Of a DNA stretch of 56,814 nt, positions 7,761 to 16,219 are shown one piece after another (position 1 is the stretch's first letter; the number at the start of each line of letters is the position of its first letter). Under the pieces are notes generated by a model that was given only the letters and a program-made list of their open reading frames with translations, had not been told where the DNA came from and did not search any database. The translations under genes and the position numbers were made by a program. Source of the stretch: Thermobifida fusca NBRC 14071 = JCM 3263 (GTDB lineage: Bacteria > Actinomycetota > Actinomycetes > Streptosporangiales > Streptosporangiaceae). The stretch covers positions 1 through 56,814 of the forward strand of contig NZ_BCWB01000023.1 of NCBI RefSeq assembly GCF_001592045.1, given 5' to 3'.

Positions 7761-8933
7761 TCAGCAGCAGTCGCAATCACAGCAGTTGCAGTCGCAGTCA
7801 CACGACGTGCACCACGCGTCACGAGGCTCGCCCGTCCACGGCCCCGGGTAGGGGTCGCGGCAGCATATCTGGCCGGTACAGGTCATGAACAGCGCGACCG
7901 CGCAGCCCTCGAACCCGCCGCGACGTCGCGGCGGGTTACTGGCCTTGGGCGTAGTGCAGCACCAGGAGCCCTGGTCAGGAACCTTGCGGGACCGCGGGGA
8001 CGAACGGTCAGCATGGTCACCGCCCGGATGGTCCACCGGCTGCGGGCCCCCAGGGTCCCGGTGGTGTCCCCCGCCGTAACCTGCTTGAGCAAAAACGCGT
8101 CGCACCGCACGCTCCAGCTCGTGCACGAGCAGAGCGTGGACGAGGCGGTCGTCGGTGAACTCGGCGTCGGCGAGAGCAAGCCGCACGCCCAGGACAGCAT
8201 CGTCGCACAGCTCCCGTACCCGGGCGAGGTCCGTTTCGGTGGCGACGATCGGATTCCAGGTGCCGGAAGCACGGTCGGCTTCCAGGTCCTCCACCGCGTC
8301 CAACAGGTGGGCGATCCGGCCGAACAGCCGTCCTGCTTCACGCAGCGGAGCCTCATTGCCGGGCCGCCCGGCCAGGTGCGCGGTGGAGGCGAACACGTCC
8401 CCGGTCGCCTCCTCGGTGGGTGCGGTCACCTCCAGAAGGTCGCTTCCCGGCCCGACGCGCTCCTCTACCTCGCGCTGCCGGTCCAGCACGGTCAGCAGGA
8501 GCCCGCTGTCGAATCCCAGCCGCCGTCCAGTGTCGTGGGCGTCAGCCGCCCAGTGCCGGGACAGCCTGCTGGCTGCGCCGCGCACCAGCGCTTTCCCGTA
8601 CACGCCGTCTCTGTCAGCGACGTGGTCCGCCACGGTGGTTGCGGCGAGGAGCAGGGAAACCGACGCTGCCAGGCGTGCTCCCGCGCCGACAGCAACCGGA
8701 GCGCGGCGCATGCCCCGCAGCGGGCACGGTCCGGCCAGGCGCGTCTGCCGGCCCGTGTCGGTCTGAGCGGCAACCAGGGCAGAGACCACCAGTCCGTCGT
8801 AGTTGGTGGCGAGCCGCGCTGCCTGGCCGTAGTCGTCACGCAGCGCTAGGCACAGTCCGCACAGGTGGGACAGCCACTGGGTGGCCAGATCGTGCGGCAG
8901 GGAATGCCGGCATGGTCTCAGGATTCCGAACAC
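7761..8933 (-). CDS. DUF5685 family protein with cysteine-rich C-terminal tail
   Basis: The N-terminus matches the actinobacterial DUF5685 family: FGILRPCRHSL, HLCGLCLALRDDYGQAARL and TNYDGLVVSALVAAQ. The C-R-H and C-G-L-C cysteines form a likely metal site. The remaining ~250 residues are alpha-helical with a conserved N-P-I-V segment near residue 250. The last ~60 residues change character: a Gly/Pro/Asp-rich linker, then WCCTT, FMTCTGQICC and a terminal CTSCDCDCNCCDCDCC. Such tails are seen in other family members and may bind metal. GTG 8933 is chosen over GTG 8939 because homologues begin M-F-G-I. An 18-base palindrome lies 12 bases upstream. The function is unknown; some members are annotated as regulators without proof. 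Confidence 0.75.
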   Translation of the reverse strand: MFGILRPCRHSLPHDLATQWLSHLCGLCLALRDDYGQAARLATNYDGLVVSALVAAQTDTGRQTRLAGPCPLRGMRRAPVAVGAGARLAASVSLLLAATTVADHVADRDGVYGKALVRGAASRLSRHWAADAHDTGRRLGFDSGLLLTVLDRQREVEERVGPGSDLLEVTAPTEEATGDVFASTAHLAGRPGNEAPLREAGRLFGRIAHLLDAVEDLEADRASGTWNPIVATETDLARVRELCDDAVLGVRLALADAEFTDDRLVHALLVHELERAVRRVFAQAGYGGGHHRDPGGPQPVDHPGGDHADRSSPRSRKVPDQGSWCCTTPKASNPPRRRGGFEGCAVALFMTCTGQICCRDPYPGPWTGEPRDAWCTSCDCDCNCCDCDCC

Positions 8934-8944
8934 GTGCACCGTCG

Positions 8945-8962
8945 CTTTCGACCTGTCGAAAG
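8945..8962. promoter_or_regulatory. Palindrome between divergent genes (candidate operator)
   Basis: CTTTCGAC-CT-GTCGAAAG is a perfect 8-bp inverted repeat with a 2-base centre. It is AT-richer than its surroundings, sits just upstream of the GTG of the DUF5685 gene and lies in the region shared with the divergent gene at 9221. Its size and symmetry suit a dimeric regulator, but it could also act as a small leader hairpin. Confidence 0.4.
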
Positions 8963-9220
8963 TGGTTCGTCCTTACTGATTCGGTTCGGTGGTTTCTGGT
9001 TCCGGGCAGGTAAGGAACAATCCCCGCTACCTTTATGTCGTAGATCAGCAGGAGTTCCGAGGTGCGGCCCCTCCGGCGCGGTGAACCAGGTGGAGGCCCG
9101 GTAAGCCCGGCGGGTATCCTCCACGCGGCGCCGTGCGCGTATGCCGTTGCACCGCACCGACGGCACGGAGGGAGGGACGGCGTTTCACACGTCCGCATCT
9201 GACCGAGGGGAACGCCACCG

Positions 9221-10444
9221 ATGACCTTGTGGACCGCGCGAGCTGCACACCGGGCCTGGCTGGACGCCGAGGCGCGCCGCCTGGTGGACTTTGCCGCTGC
9301 TGCCGACCACCCCGAGCACGGTTTCGCCTGGCTTGACGGGAGCGGCGCACCGCTCCCCGAGCAGGGAGTGCACACCTGGATCACCTGCCGGGTCACCCAC
9401 GTGGCCGCACTCGCCCACCTGGAAGGGATTCCCGGGGCGAGCGCACTCGCCGACCACGGGCTGCGGGCCCTGGCGGGGCCGCTGCGCGACCCGGAGCACG
9501 ACGGCTGGTTCACCGCCCTGGACTCCCGCGGCACGGTCGCCGACTCGCGCAAAGAGGCCTACCAGCACGCGTTCGTGCTCCTCGCAGCGGCAAGCGCTAC
9601 CGTGGCCGGACGGCCCGGCGCGCGGGAACTCCTCGACGCCGCCGCGGCAGTGATCGAACAGCGGTTCTGGGAGGAAGAGACAGGCCGCTGCCGGGAGAGC
9701 TGGGATGCCGCGTGGCACGCCGACGAGCCCTACCGGGGCGCTAACAGCAACATGCACCTGGTAGAAGCGTTCCTCGCGGTGTTCGACGCCACCGGGGACC
9801 GGGTGTGGGCGGAGCGTGCGCTGCGGATCGCCCACTTCTTCGTCCACGAGGTGGCCGCGCCCCGCGACTGGCGGCTCCCCGAGCATTTCACCCCCGACTG
9901 GCAGGTCGTGGCCGACTACAACACCGACGACCGCGCCCACCCGTTCCGCCCCTACGGGGTCACCGTCGGCCACGTCCTGGAATGGGCCCGGCTCCTGGTG
10001 CACGTGGAGGCGGCGCTGCCTGACCCGCCGTCGTGGCTGCTCGCCGACGCGGAGGCGATGTTCGCCGCCGCCGTGGCACGCGGCTGGTCGGTGGACGGAA
10101 CGGAAGGCTTCGTCTACACCCTCGACTACGACGACACTCCGGTGGTGCGCTCCCGGATGCACTGGGTGGTGGCCGAGGCGATCTCCGCTGCGGCGGTACT
10201 GGGGCAGCGTACTGGCGACGAGCGCTACGAGCACTGGTACCGGACGTGGTGGGACCATGCCGCCACGTATTTCGTGGACACCGTGCAGGGCAGTTGGCAC
10301 CACGAGCTCGACCCGACGCTCGCTCCCCCGCCCGGCGGCACGTGGAGCGGCAAACCTGACGTTTACCACGCCTACCAGGCGACCCGGCTGCCGCTGCTGC
10401 CGCTGGCGCCCAGCCTGGCGGGGGCGCTCGCCACGGTGGGCTGA
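9221..10444 (+). CDS. AGE-family sugar isomerase, probable D-mannose isomerase
   Basis: A 407-residue cytosolic (alpha/alpha)6-barrel enzyme of the N-acylglucosamine 2-epimerase superfamily. Visible landmarks are the Trp-rich start (RAWLDAEARRLVDFA), HTWITCRVTHVAALAHL carrying the Arg and His of the active-site R-x-x-H pattern, KEAYQHAFVLLAAA, the catalytic-region ANSNMHLVEAFLAVFDATGD, HPFRPYGVTVGHVLEWARLL, and the closing PDVYHAYQATRLP. This set matches the YihS/mannose isomerase branch (mannose-fructose interconversion) rather than true GlcNAc epimerases. A mannose isomerase of this family has been characterised from Thermobifida fusca, which fits the host suggested here. The start is ATG 9221 behind GAGGGG. 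It is likely monocistronic. Confidence 0.8.
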   Translation: MTLWTARAAHRAWLDAEARRLVDFAAAADHPEHGFAWLDGSGAPLPEQGVHTWITCRVTHVAALAHLEGIPGASALADHGLRALAGPLRDPEHDGWFTALDSRGTVADSRKEAYQHAFVLLAAASATVAGRPGARELLDAAAAVIEQRFWEEETGRCRESWDAAWHADEPYRGANSNMHLVEAFLAVFDATGDRVWAERALRIAHFFVHEVAAPRDWRLPEHFTPDWQVVADYNTDDRAHPFRPYGVTVGHVLEWARLLVHVEAALPDPPSWLLADAEAMFAAAVARGWSVDGTEGFVYTLDYDDTPVVRSRMHWVVAEAISAAAVLGQRTGDERYEHWYRTWWDHAATYFVDTVQGSWHHELDPTLAPPPGGTWSGKPDVYHAYQATRLPLLPLAPSLAGALATVG

Positions 10445-10500
10445 CCGCCAGGGGAAGAGCCGCGCGCCCGGCCGGGGCAGGCCGGGAATGGTACGAGGTG

Positions 10501-10545
10501 GGCGGACCGCACCTGCCCGGGTCTGTGGTCCGCCGCCCGGGCAGG
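10501..10545 (+). promoter_or_regulatory. Two interlocked inverted repeats upstream of the oxidoreductase gene
   Basis: GGCGGACC (10501-10508) pairs with GGTCCGCC (10527-10534). CCTGCCCGGG (10512-10521) pairs with CCCGGGCAGG (10536-10545). The order is A1-B1-A2-B2, so the RNA can form either hairpin in turn or a pseudoknot. It follows the mannose isomerase stop by about 55 bases and precedes the ATG at 10702 by about 155. It could be a terminator for the first gene or an attenuator-like leader for the second. Confidence 0.35.
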
Positions 10546-10701
10546 GCAGCGGGCTCGGCCCGCGTCCGCACCCGGTCCGAGTCCGCTTCCTTGTCCCGGG
10601 CTTTCTGTGCTTCTCCGCGGCCCTCAGGTGGGAGAGAATGAGGGCGGTCCGGCCTGTCCGGGCCTGGAGTGGACGATTCTGAGCCGGAGAAGGGCCCGAG
10701 C

Positions 10702-13020
10702 ATGTCACGCGCGCCGCAGGAAGACCCCCGTCAGGACACGCCCGCGATCAGCGCTCCGACCCGGTCGGCCGCGGGTATCCCGGCGGTCATCAACAGCCTG
10801 CGGGTGGTCAGCCGCCAGTCCGGTGCCGCGCGCGGCCTGGCAACCTTGCGTGACGTCAACCAGAAGACAGGCTTCGACTGCCCGGGATGCGCCTGGCCGG
10901 AGGGGGAGCGCCGCCACCTCGCGGAGTTCTGCGAAAACGGCGCCAAAGCGGTGGCGGAAGAAGCGACACGCCGCGCAGTGACCCCCGAGTTCTTCGCCCG
11001 CTACTCGGTGGCGGAACTGGCCACCCGCTCCGGCTACTGGCTGGGCCAGCAGGGACGGCTCACCCACCCGGTCTTCCTGGACAAGGGCGCCACCCACTAC
11101 GTGCCGGTGTCCTGGGAGCGCGCTTTCTCCCTGATCGCTGAGGAGCTAGCCGCACTGGACTCCCCGGACGAGGCCGTGTTCTACACCTCGGGCCGGACCA
11201 GTAACGAAGCAGCGTTCCTCTACCAGCTTTTCGCCCGCAAGTTCGGCACCAACAACCTGCCGGACTGTTCCAACATGTGCCACGAGTCCTCCGGGGTGGC
11301 GCTCACCGAGACGCTCGGCGTCGGCAAAGGCAGCGTGCTGCTGGAGGACCTCTACCAGGCGGATCTGATCATTGTGGCCGGGCAGAACCCGGGCACCAAC
11401 CACCCGCGGATGCTCAGCGCCTTGGAGAAGGCCAAACGCGGCGGCACCCGCATCATCACGGTCAACCCCCTGCCCGAAGTGGGGCTGATGCGGTTCAAGA
11501 ACCCGCAGAAGGCGCGCGGCATTGTCGGGGGCGGCACCCGGCTCACCGACCTGTTCCTGCAGATCCGCCTGGGCGGGGACTTGGCGCTCTTCCGCGCCTG
11601 GAACCGGATGCTTGTCGAAGCGGACCGGGACAACTCCGGCTCAGTGCTGGATCGGGAGTTCATTGCCGAGCACACCCACGGCTTCGACGCTTTTGTCGAC
11701 GAACTGTGCGCCGACAGCGACGAGAAGTTCTGGGCCGACGTCGACACCGCCACGGGCCTGCCGCGGGAGCAGATCACCGAAGCACTGGAGATGATCCAGG
11801 CCAGCAAGCGGATCGTCGTGTGCTGGGCGATGGGGCTGACCCAGCACAAGCATTCGGTGCCCACGATCCGCGAGGTCGTCAACTTCCTGCTGCTGCGCGG
11901 CAACGTGGGCCGCCCCGGAGCAGGCGTGTGCCCGGTCCGCGGGCACAGCAACGTGCAAGGCGACCGCACTGTCGGCATCGTGGAGAAGCCGAAAGAGGAG
12001 TTTCTCGACGCGCTCGGCGCAGAATTCGGGTTCGAGCCGCCGCGCCACCACGGCTATGACACGGTGCGAGCAATTCGTGCCATGCGGGACGGCAAGGTGG
12101 GGGTGTTCTTCGCGATGGGCGGCAACTTCGTGTCCGCCTCCCCCGACACGCTTGTCACCGAGGACGCGATGCGGCGGTGCCGGCTGACCGTGCACGTGTC
12201 CACCAAGCTTAACCGTTCCCACGTGGTCACCGGGGCTCGGGCGCTCATCCTCCCCGCCCTAGCCCGCACCGACCGCGACCTGTCGGGCGGCAAGGAGCAG
12301 TTTGTCACGGTGGAAAACTCGATGGGGATGGTGCACTCGTCCCGCGGGTCGGTGCGGCCGCTCTCTGACCAGATGCGGTCGGAAGTGTCGATCGTGGCGG
12401 GCCTGGCCCGGCGGGTGTTCGGCCCGGACGACCCGGTGCCGTGGGAGGACTTCGCCCGCGACTACGACCTGATCCGCGACCGGATCGAGCGGGTCATCCC
12501 CGGTTTTGCGAACTACAACGAGCGGGCGCGCCGCCCCGGCGGGTTCCTGCTGCCGCATGCGCCGCGCGACAGCCGCCGCTTCCCCACCGCCACGGGGAAA
12601 GCCAACTTCACGGTCAACCGGATGACTCCGCTGACTGTGCCGGAAGGACGTCTGCTGCTGCAGACCCTGCGCTCGCACGACCAGTACAACACGACGGTCT
12701 ACGGGCTCGACGACCGATACCGGGGGGTACGCGGCGGCCGACGGGTGGTCCTCGTCAACCCGGAGGATGCGCAGCGGCTCGGCCTGGCTGACGGCTCGTA
12801 CACCGACATTGTCAGCGAATGGCCGGACGGTGTGGAGCGGCGGGCCGCCCACTACCTGGTCGTGTACTATCCGACGGCTCCGGGCTGTGCCGCCGCCTAC
12901 TATCCGGAGACCAACGTGCTTGTGCCGTTGGACTCGACCGCGGAAGGGTCGAACACGCCCACGTCGAAGTCGATCGTGGTGCGGTTCGAACCGGACAGCG
13001 GTCCGGTGGAGACTGGTTGA
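10702..13020 (+). CDS. FdhF/YdeP-type molybdopterin oxidoreductase
   Basis: A 772-residue enzyme of the DMSO reductase superfamily, formate dehydrogenase alpha-like, of the YdeP branch. It has the branch-specific N-terminal FDCPGCAWPEGERRHLAEFC, then YVPVSWERAFSLIAEEL, FYTSGRTSNEAAFLYQLFAR, CSNMCHESSGVALTETLG (metal-ligand region), IIVAGQNPGTNHPRML, LLRGNVGRPGAGVCPVRGHS and the C-terminal molybdopterin-dinucleotide domain from about residue 620 (LLLQTLRSHDQYNTTVYG). It lacks the full four-Cys [4Fe-4S] motif of classical formate dehydrogenases and has no twin-arginine signal, so it is probably cytosolic. In E. coli YdeP is linked to acid resistance; the reaction is not established. ATG 10702, with GGAGAAGGG 7 bases before it, is preferred over GTG 10669. 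No fdhD or cofactor genes are adjacent. Confidence 0.85.
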   Translation: MSRAPQEDPRQDTPAISAPTRSAAGIPAVINSLRVVSRQSGAARGLATLRDVNQKTGFDCPGCAWPEGERRHLAEFCENGAKAVAEEATRRAVTPEFFARYSVAELATRSGYWLGQQGRLTHPVFLDKGATHYVPVSWERAFSLIAEELAALDSPDEAVFYTSGRTSNEAAFLYQLFARKFGTNNLPDCSNMCHESSGVALTETLGVGKGSVLLEDLYQADLIIVAGQNPGTNHPRMLSALEKAKRGGTRIITVNPLPEVGLMRFKNPQKARGIVGGGTRLTDLFLQIRLGGDLALFRAWNRMLVEADRDNSGSVLDREFIAEHTHGFDAFVDELCADSDEKFWADVDTATGLPREQITEALEMIQASKRIVVCWAMGLTQHKHSVPTIREVVNFLLLRGNVGRPGAGVCPVRGHSNVQGDRTVGIVEKPKEEFLDALGAEFGFEPPRHHGYDTVRAIRAMRDGKVGVFFAMGGNFVSASPDTLVTEDAMRRCRLTVHVSTKLNRSHVVTGARALILPALARTDRDLSGGKEQFVTVENSMGMVHSSRGSVRPLSDQMRSEVSIVAGLARRVFGPDDPVPWEDFARDYDLIRDRIERVIPGFANYNERARRPGGFLLPHAPRDSRRFPTATGKANFTVNRMTPLTVPEGRLLLQTLRSHDQYNTTVYGLDDRYRGVRGGRRVVLVNPEDAQRLGLADGSYTDIVSEWPDGVERRAAHYLVVYYPTAPGCAAAYYPETNVLVPLDSTAEGSNTPTSKSIVVRFEPDSGPVETG

Positions 13021-13205
13021 GCGCTTCCGCGTCCAGGTTTTCTCCCTGCTCTCCGGTTGGGAAAGCGGTCCCTGGGTAACCGCGAAAGCAGACGCCGGAC
13101 AACGCCACGGTTGGCCGGTCCCGGCCACGATGCGTCTTTGCGGCGCTTCTGGTGCATCACACCTAGAGAGGCGCCAACGGGGCGTCACACCCAGCAGGAA
13201 GGACA

Positions 13206-13628
13206 ATGATGTCCACGACCGCTTCGCAGCCCGTTCGGCTCAACGCCCTGGAAATCGGCATCATCGCGCTCGTCAGCGACTCCCACGCCCTTGCCCGGTG
13301 CGGTCGCCCTATGGCTCTGTCTGTGGCCGGGCACGATCACCACATCGTGTCCGTGCAGCCTGTGGACGCGCCCTTGTGGACGCCGCTGATCAGCCGGGAC
13401 GCGGCGCTGGCTGCACTTCCGGGGCGTGATGCCTCCGCAGACGAGGTGTTGGCCGCCGTGGCGGCATTGGCTAGGCGAATCGCCCCGCCCGGGCATCTGG
13501 TGGATGTGGGGGCGCGCGGGGTGTTTGTGGACGCCGCCGCCAAGACGCGCATCCCCGCACCCGTGGTCATCACGCCGCAGGAAGAGTGGGGTGCGGTCCG
13601 CGCCGTCGTGTCCCGCTGGGCCGCGTGA
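13206..13628 (+). CDS. Hypothetical protein (140 aa)
   Basis: I do not recognise a family. The gene has a strong ribosome site (AGGAAGGA just before tandem ATG codons at 13206 and 13209) and high GC at third positions, so it is probably real. The protein is soluble and Ala/Val-rich with no signal peptide. Visible patterns are DSHALARCGRPM, AGHDHHIVSVQPVDAP, a helical stretch of Ala and Arg around residues 75-90, HLVDVGARGVFVDAAA and a final PQEEWGAVRAVVSRWA. The His cluster (G-H-D-H-H) could bind metal, which is speculation. It lies between the YdeP-type gene and the large phosphatase gene, same strand, with gaps of 185 and 107 bases. Confidence 0.6.
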   Translation: MMSTTASQPVRLNALEIGIIALVSDSHALARCGRPMALSVAGHDHHIVSVQPVDAPLWTPLISRDAALAALPGRDASADEVLAAVAALARRIAPPGHLVDVGARGVFVDAAAKTRIPAPVVITPQEEWGAVRAVVSRWAA

Positions 13629-13735
13629 GCGGTCTGCGTCGACGGCCTCGCCAAACATTCACGGTGAAGATGCCCTGAACTGGGAAGTTCCCCTGGCAGC
13701 GGCGTGCTCGGCGACCAGCGTCAGCGAGGTGAGGC

Positions 13736-16189
13736 ATGGACAGCGACAGCACTTTCCAGGGAACCTCCTACGATCCGGTTCCCGGTGGGAGCATGGCCTC
13801 TGCCACGGTTGACGTGCACGGCACTGTGGTGGCGTGGAGCTTGGGGGCCCAGTGGCTGTTTGGCTACCTCCCTTCAGAGGCGGTGGGTCGTCCGATCACC
13901 GAAGTGTTCGGGCTCGGCGGTCCCGCACCGATCGACTTCGCGTCGTATCCCGCGGCGTGGGTCGGCGAGGTGAACGCGCATGCCCGGGACGGTACTCCGC
14001 TGCCGTTGCAGTTGTATGCGCACCCGCTGCACGGCCCGCAAGGGATTGTCCACTGGTATCTGACCATCTTGGACCGGTCTGCGTCTCAGGAGAACCAGCC
14101 GCCGGTGGAGGACCCGGATCTGGCACACCTGCGCGAGTGGACGCTGGCCCAATCGCCGCTGCCAGTGGCGATCTTCAACCACAAGGGGCAGCTCGCCGAG
14201 ATGAACGATTCGATGGCCCGCCTCTCCGGGATTCCCGTGCAAGAAGCCTTGGGGAAGCGGCTACGGGAGCTCACCCCGCTGCCGATCTTCACCGAATTCG
14301 ACGACCTTGTGGCACGGACCCTGCGGGAAGGGAAGCTGATCCGCCACGAGGTGCGCAGCCAGTTGCGCGAGGACTCCCCGGAACGTGCCTGGACGCTGTT
14401 CTTTGCGCCGCTGAAGGACCCTGCCGGGCACAACCGGGGCGCCGCCTGCACGGTGTTCGACACCTCTGAGCAGTACTGGGCGCGCCGCCGCTTGGCCGTG
14501 CTGAACGACGCCAGCATGCGGATCGGCACCACGTTGGATATGACCCGTACCGCAGAAGAGACCGCGGAGGTGCTGGTCCCCCAGTTCGCCGACTCGGCTT
14601 TCGTGCTGCTGCTGGAGTCGGTCTTCAAGGGCGCGGAACCGACGTTCGCTCCGCTCCACGACCCGGTTTCCCTGCGGTGCCTGGTCCGCCGCTCCACTTT
14701 GCGGGAACCCCTCCATATCGAGGGGATCCCTGAACCGGGCAAGGTGGCGCGCTTCCCGTTGAACTCGCCGCTGGGCCGGTGCCTGTCGGAGCAGCGCTCG
14801 GTACGGTTCCGGGTGGACTCCGCGGAGCTCGAGGAATGGCTGGAACGGTACCCCGCCTACCGGGAGATCATCCAGGCGGCCGGGGTGCGGTCGTTCATGA
14901 TGCTGCCGCTGCTGGTTGGTGGCCGCCCGTTCGGTCTCATCCTGCTCACCCGGCGCCACGGCTTGGCGCCGTTCAGCAAGGACGACCTGCTGTTGGCGCA
15001 GGACATTGCCACCCGGGCCGCGGCGCGGATCGACAACGCCCGCCGCTATTCGCGGGAGCGCAGCGCTGCGCTGACTCTCCAGCGGAGCCTGCTGCCGCAG
15101 CGGCTGCCGCACAATTCCGCGGTGGAGGTCGCCACCCGCTACATGCCTGCCGGTTTCCGGTTCGGGGTGGGCGGCGACTGGTATGACGTGATCTCGCTGT
15201 CGGGGGCGCGGGTGGCGCTCGTGGTGGGGGACGTCACCGGGCACGGGCTGCACGCTTCCGCCACCATGGGGCAGTTGCGCACGGCGGTGCGCGCCCTCTC
15301 GGATGTGGACTTGGTGCCGGAAGAGCTCCTCACCTACCTGGACGATCTGGTGATCCGACTCAACACGGAGGAGGCGACCTACTCTTCCGCCGAGGAAAGC
15401 CCTCGGCCGGACACCATGCCCGAGATCGGCGCGACCTGCCTGTATGCGATCTACGATCCGGTGTCGCGACGCTGCTCTATGGCGCGGGCCGGGCATCCTC
15501 CGCCTGCCGTGGTCCACCCGGACGGGTCGGTCGAGTTCGTGGCCATGCCCGCGGGGCCTCCGCTGGGGGTGGGCGGGGTGCCGTTCGAGTCGGTGGAATT
15601 CGAGGTGTCACCCAGCAGTCTGCTGGTGCTCTACACCGACGGCCTGGTGGAGTCGCGGACCACGGGCATGGACCAGGGGTTGGAGCAGTTGCGCGCGGTC
15701 TTGTCGCAGTCTTCCTCGTCGCTGGAGGGAGTCTGCGATTCGGTGGTGCGCACCCTGCTGCCGGCTGGTGCGATCGACGATGCAGCGCTGCTGGTGGCCC
15801 GCACCCGCGCCTTGGATTCCCGCAAGGTGGCCACGTGGGACCTGCCTGCGGACCCCGCAGTGGTGGGGGAGGTCCGCGCGTGGACGACACGGCAGTTGGC
15901 CGCGTGGGGGTTGGAGGAGTTGGCGTTCACCACCGAACTGGTGGTCAGCGAACTGGTGACCAACGCGATCCGCTATGCCAGCGCCCCCATCCAGTTGCGG
16001 CTGATCCAGGATGGGACGCTGATCTGCGAGGTCTCCGATGCCAGCAACACTGCGCCGCATCTGCGGCGGGCGCGGACCTTTGACGAGGGGGGACGCGGCC
16101 TGTTCCTGGTGGCGCAGCTCAGTCGCCGCTGGGGGACGCGACACCGCACCAACGGCAAGACGATCTGGGCGGAGCAGGCCCTGCCGTAA
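13736..16189 (+). CDS. PAS-PAS-GAF-PP2C phosphatase with HATPase domain (RsbU/RsbW-like)
   Basis: An 817-residue soluble signalling protein. Domains in order: a PAS fold (about 20-110), a second PAS (about 130-240, beginning LAQSPLPVAIFNHKGQL), GAF (about 250-430), a SpoIIE-type PP2C serine phosphatase (about 450-680) with metal-binding GGDWYDVISL, VVGDVTGHG, ARAGHPPP, LYTDGLVESR and DDAALLV, and a GHKL HATPase of the anti-sigma kinase type (about 700-815) with the N-box ELVTNAIRYA and DEGGRGLFLV. Such fusions switch sigma-factor partner systems by dephosphorylating anti-sigma antagonists and binding or phosphorylating their partners. No antagonist or sigma gene is adjacent. A shorter paralogue lies at 30216-31991. 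The start is ATG 13736 with GAGGTGAGG. Confidence 0.88.
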   Translation: MDSDSTFQGTSYDPVPGGSMASATVDVHGTVVAWSLGAQWLFGYLPSEAVGRPITEVFGLGGPAPIDFASYPAAWVGEVNAHARDGTPLPLQLYAHPLHGPQGIVHWYLTILDRSASQENQPPVEDPDLAHLREWTLAQSPLPVAIFNHKGQLAEMNDSMARLSGIPVQEALGKRLRELTPLPIFTEFDDLVARTLREGKLIRHEVRSQLREDSPERAWTLFFAPLKDPAGHNRGAACTVFDTSEQYWARRRLAVLNDASMRIGTTLDMTRTAEETAEVLVPQFADSAFVLLLESVFKGAEPTFAPLHDPVSLRCLVRRSTLREPLHIEGIPEPGKVARFPLNSPLGRCLSEQRSVRFRVDSAELEEWLERYPAYREIIQAAGVRSFMMLPLLVGGRPFGLILLTRRHGLAPFSKDDLLLAQDIATRAAARIDNARRYSRERSAALTLQRSLLPQRLPHNSAVEVATRYMPAGFRFGVGGDWYDVISLSGARVALVVGDVTGHGLHASATMGQLRTAVRALSDVDLVPEELLTYLDDLVIRLNTEEATYSSAEESPRPDTMPEIGATCLYAIYDPVSRRCSMARAGHPPPAVVHPDGSVEFVAMPAGPPLGVGGVPFESVEFEVSPSSLLVLYTDGLVESRTTGMDQGLEQLRAVLSQSSSSLEGVCDSVVRTLLPAGAIDDAALLVARTRALDSRKVATWDLPADPAVVGEVRAWTTRQLAAWGLEELAFTTELVVSELVTNAIRYASAPIQLRLIQDGTLICEVSDASNTAPHLRRARTFDEGGRGLFLVAQLSRRWGTRHRTNGKTIWAEQALP

Positions 16190-16219
16190 AGCGGTCCGAG
16201 CAGCTGAGCGGCTTCCGGT

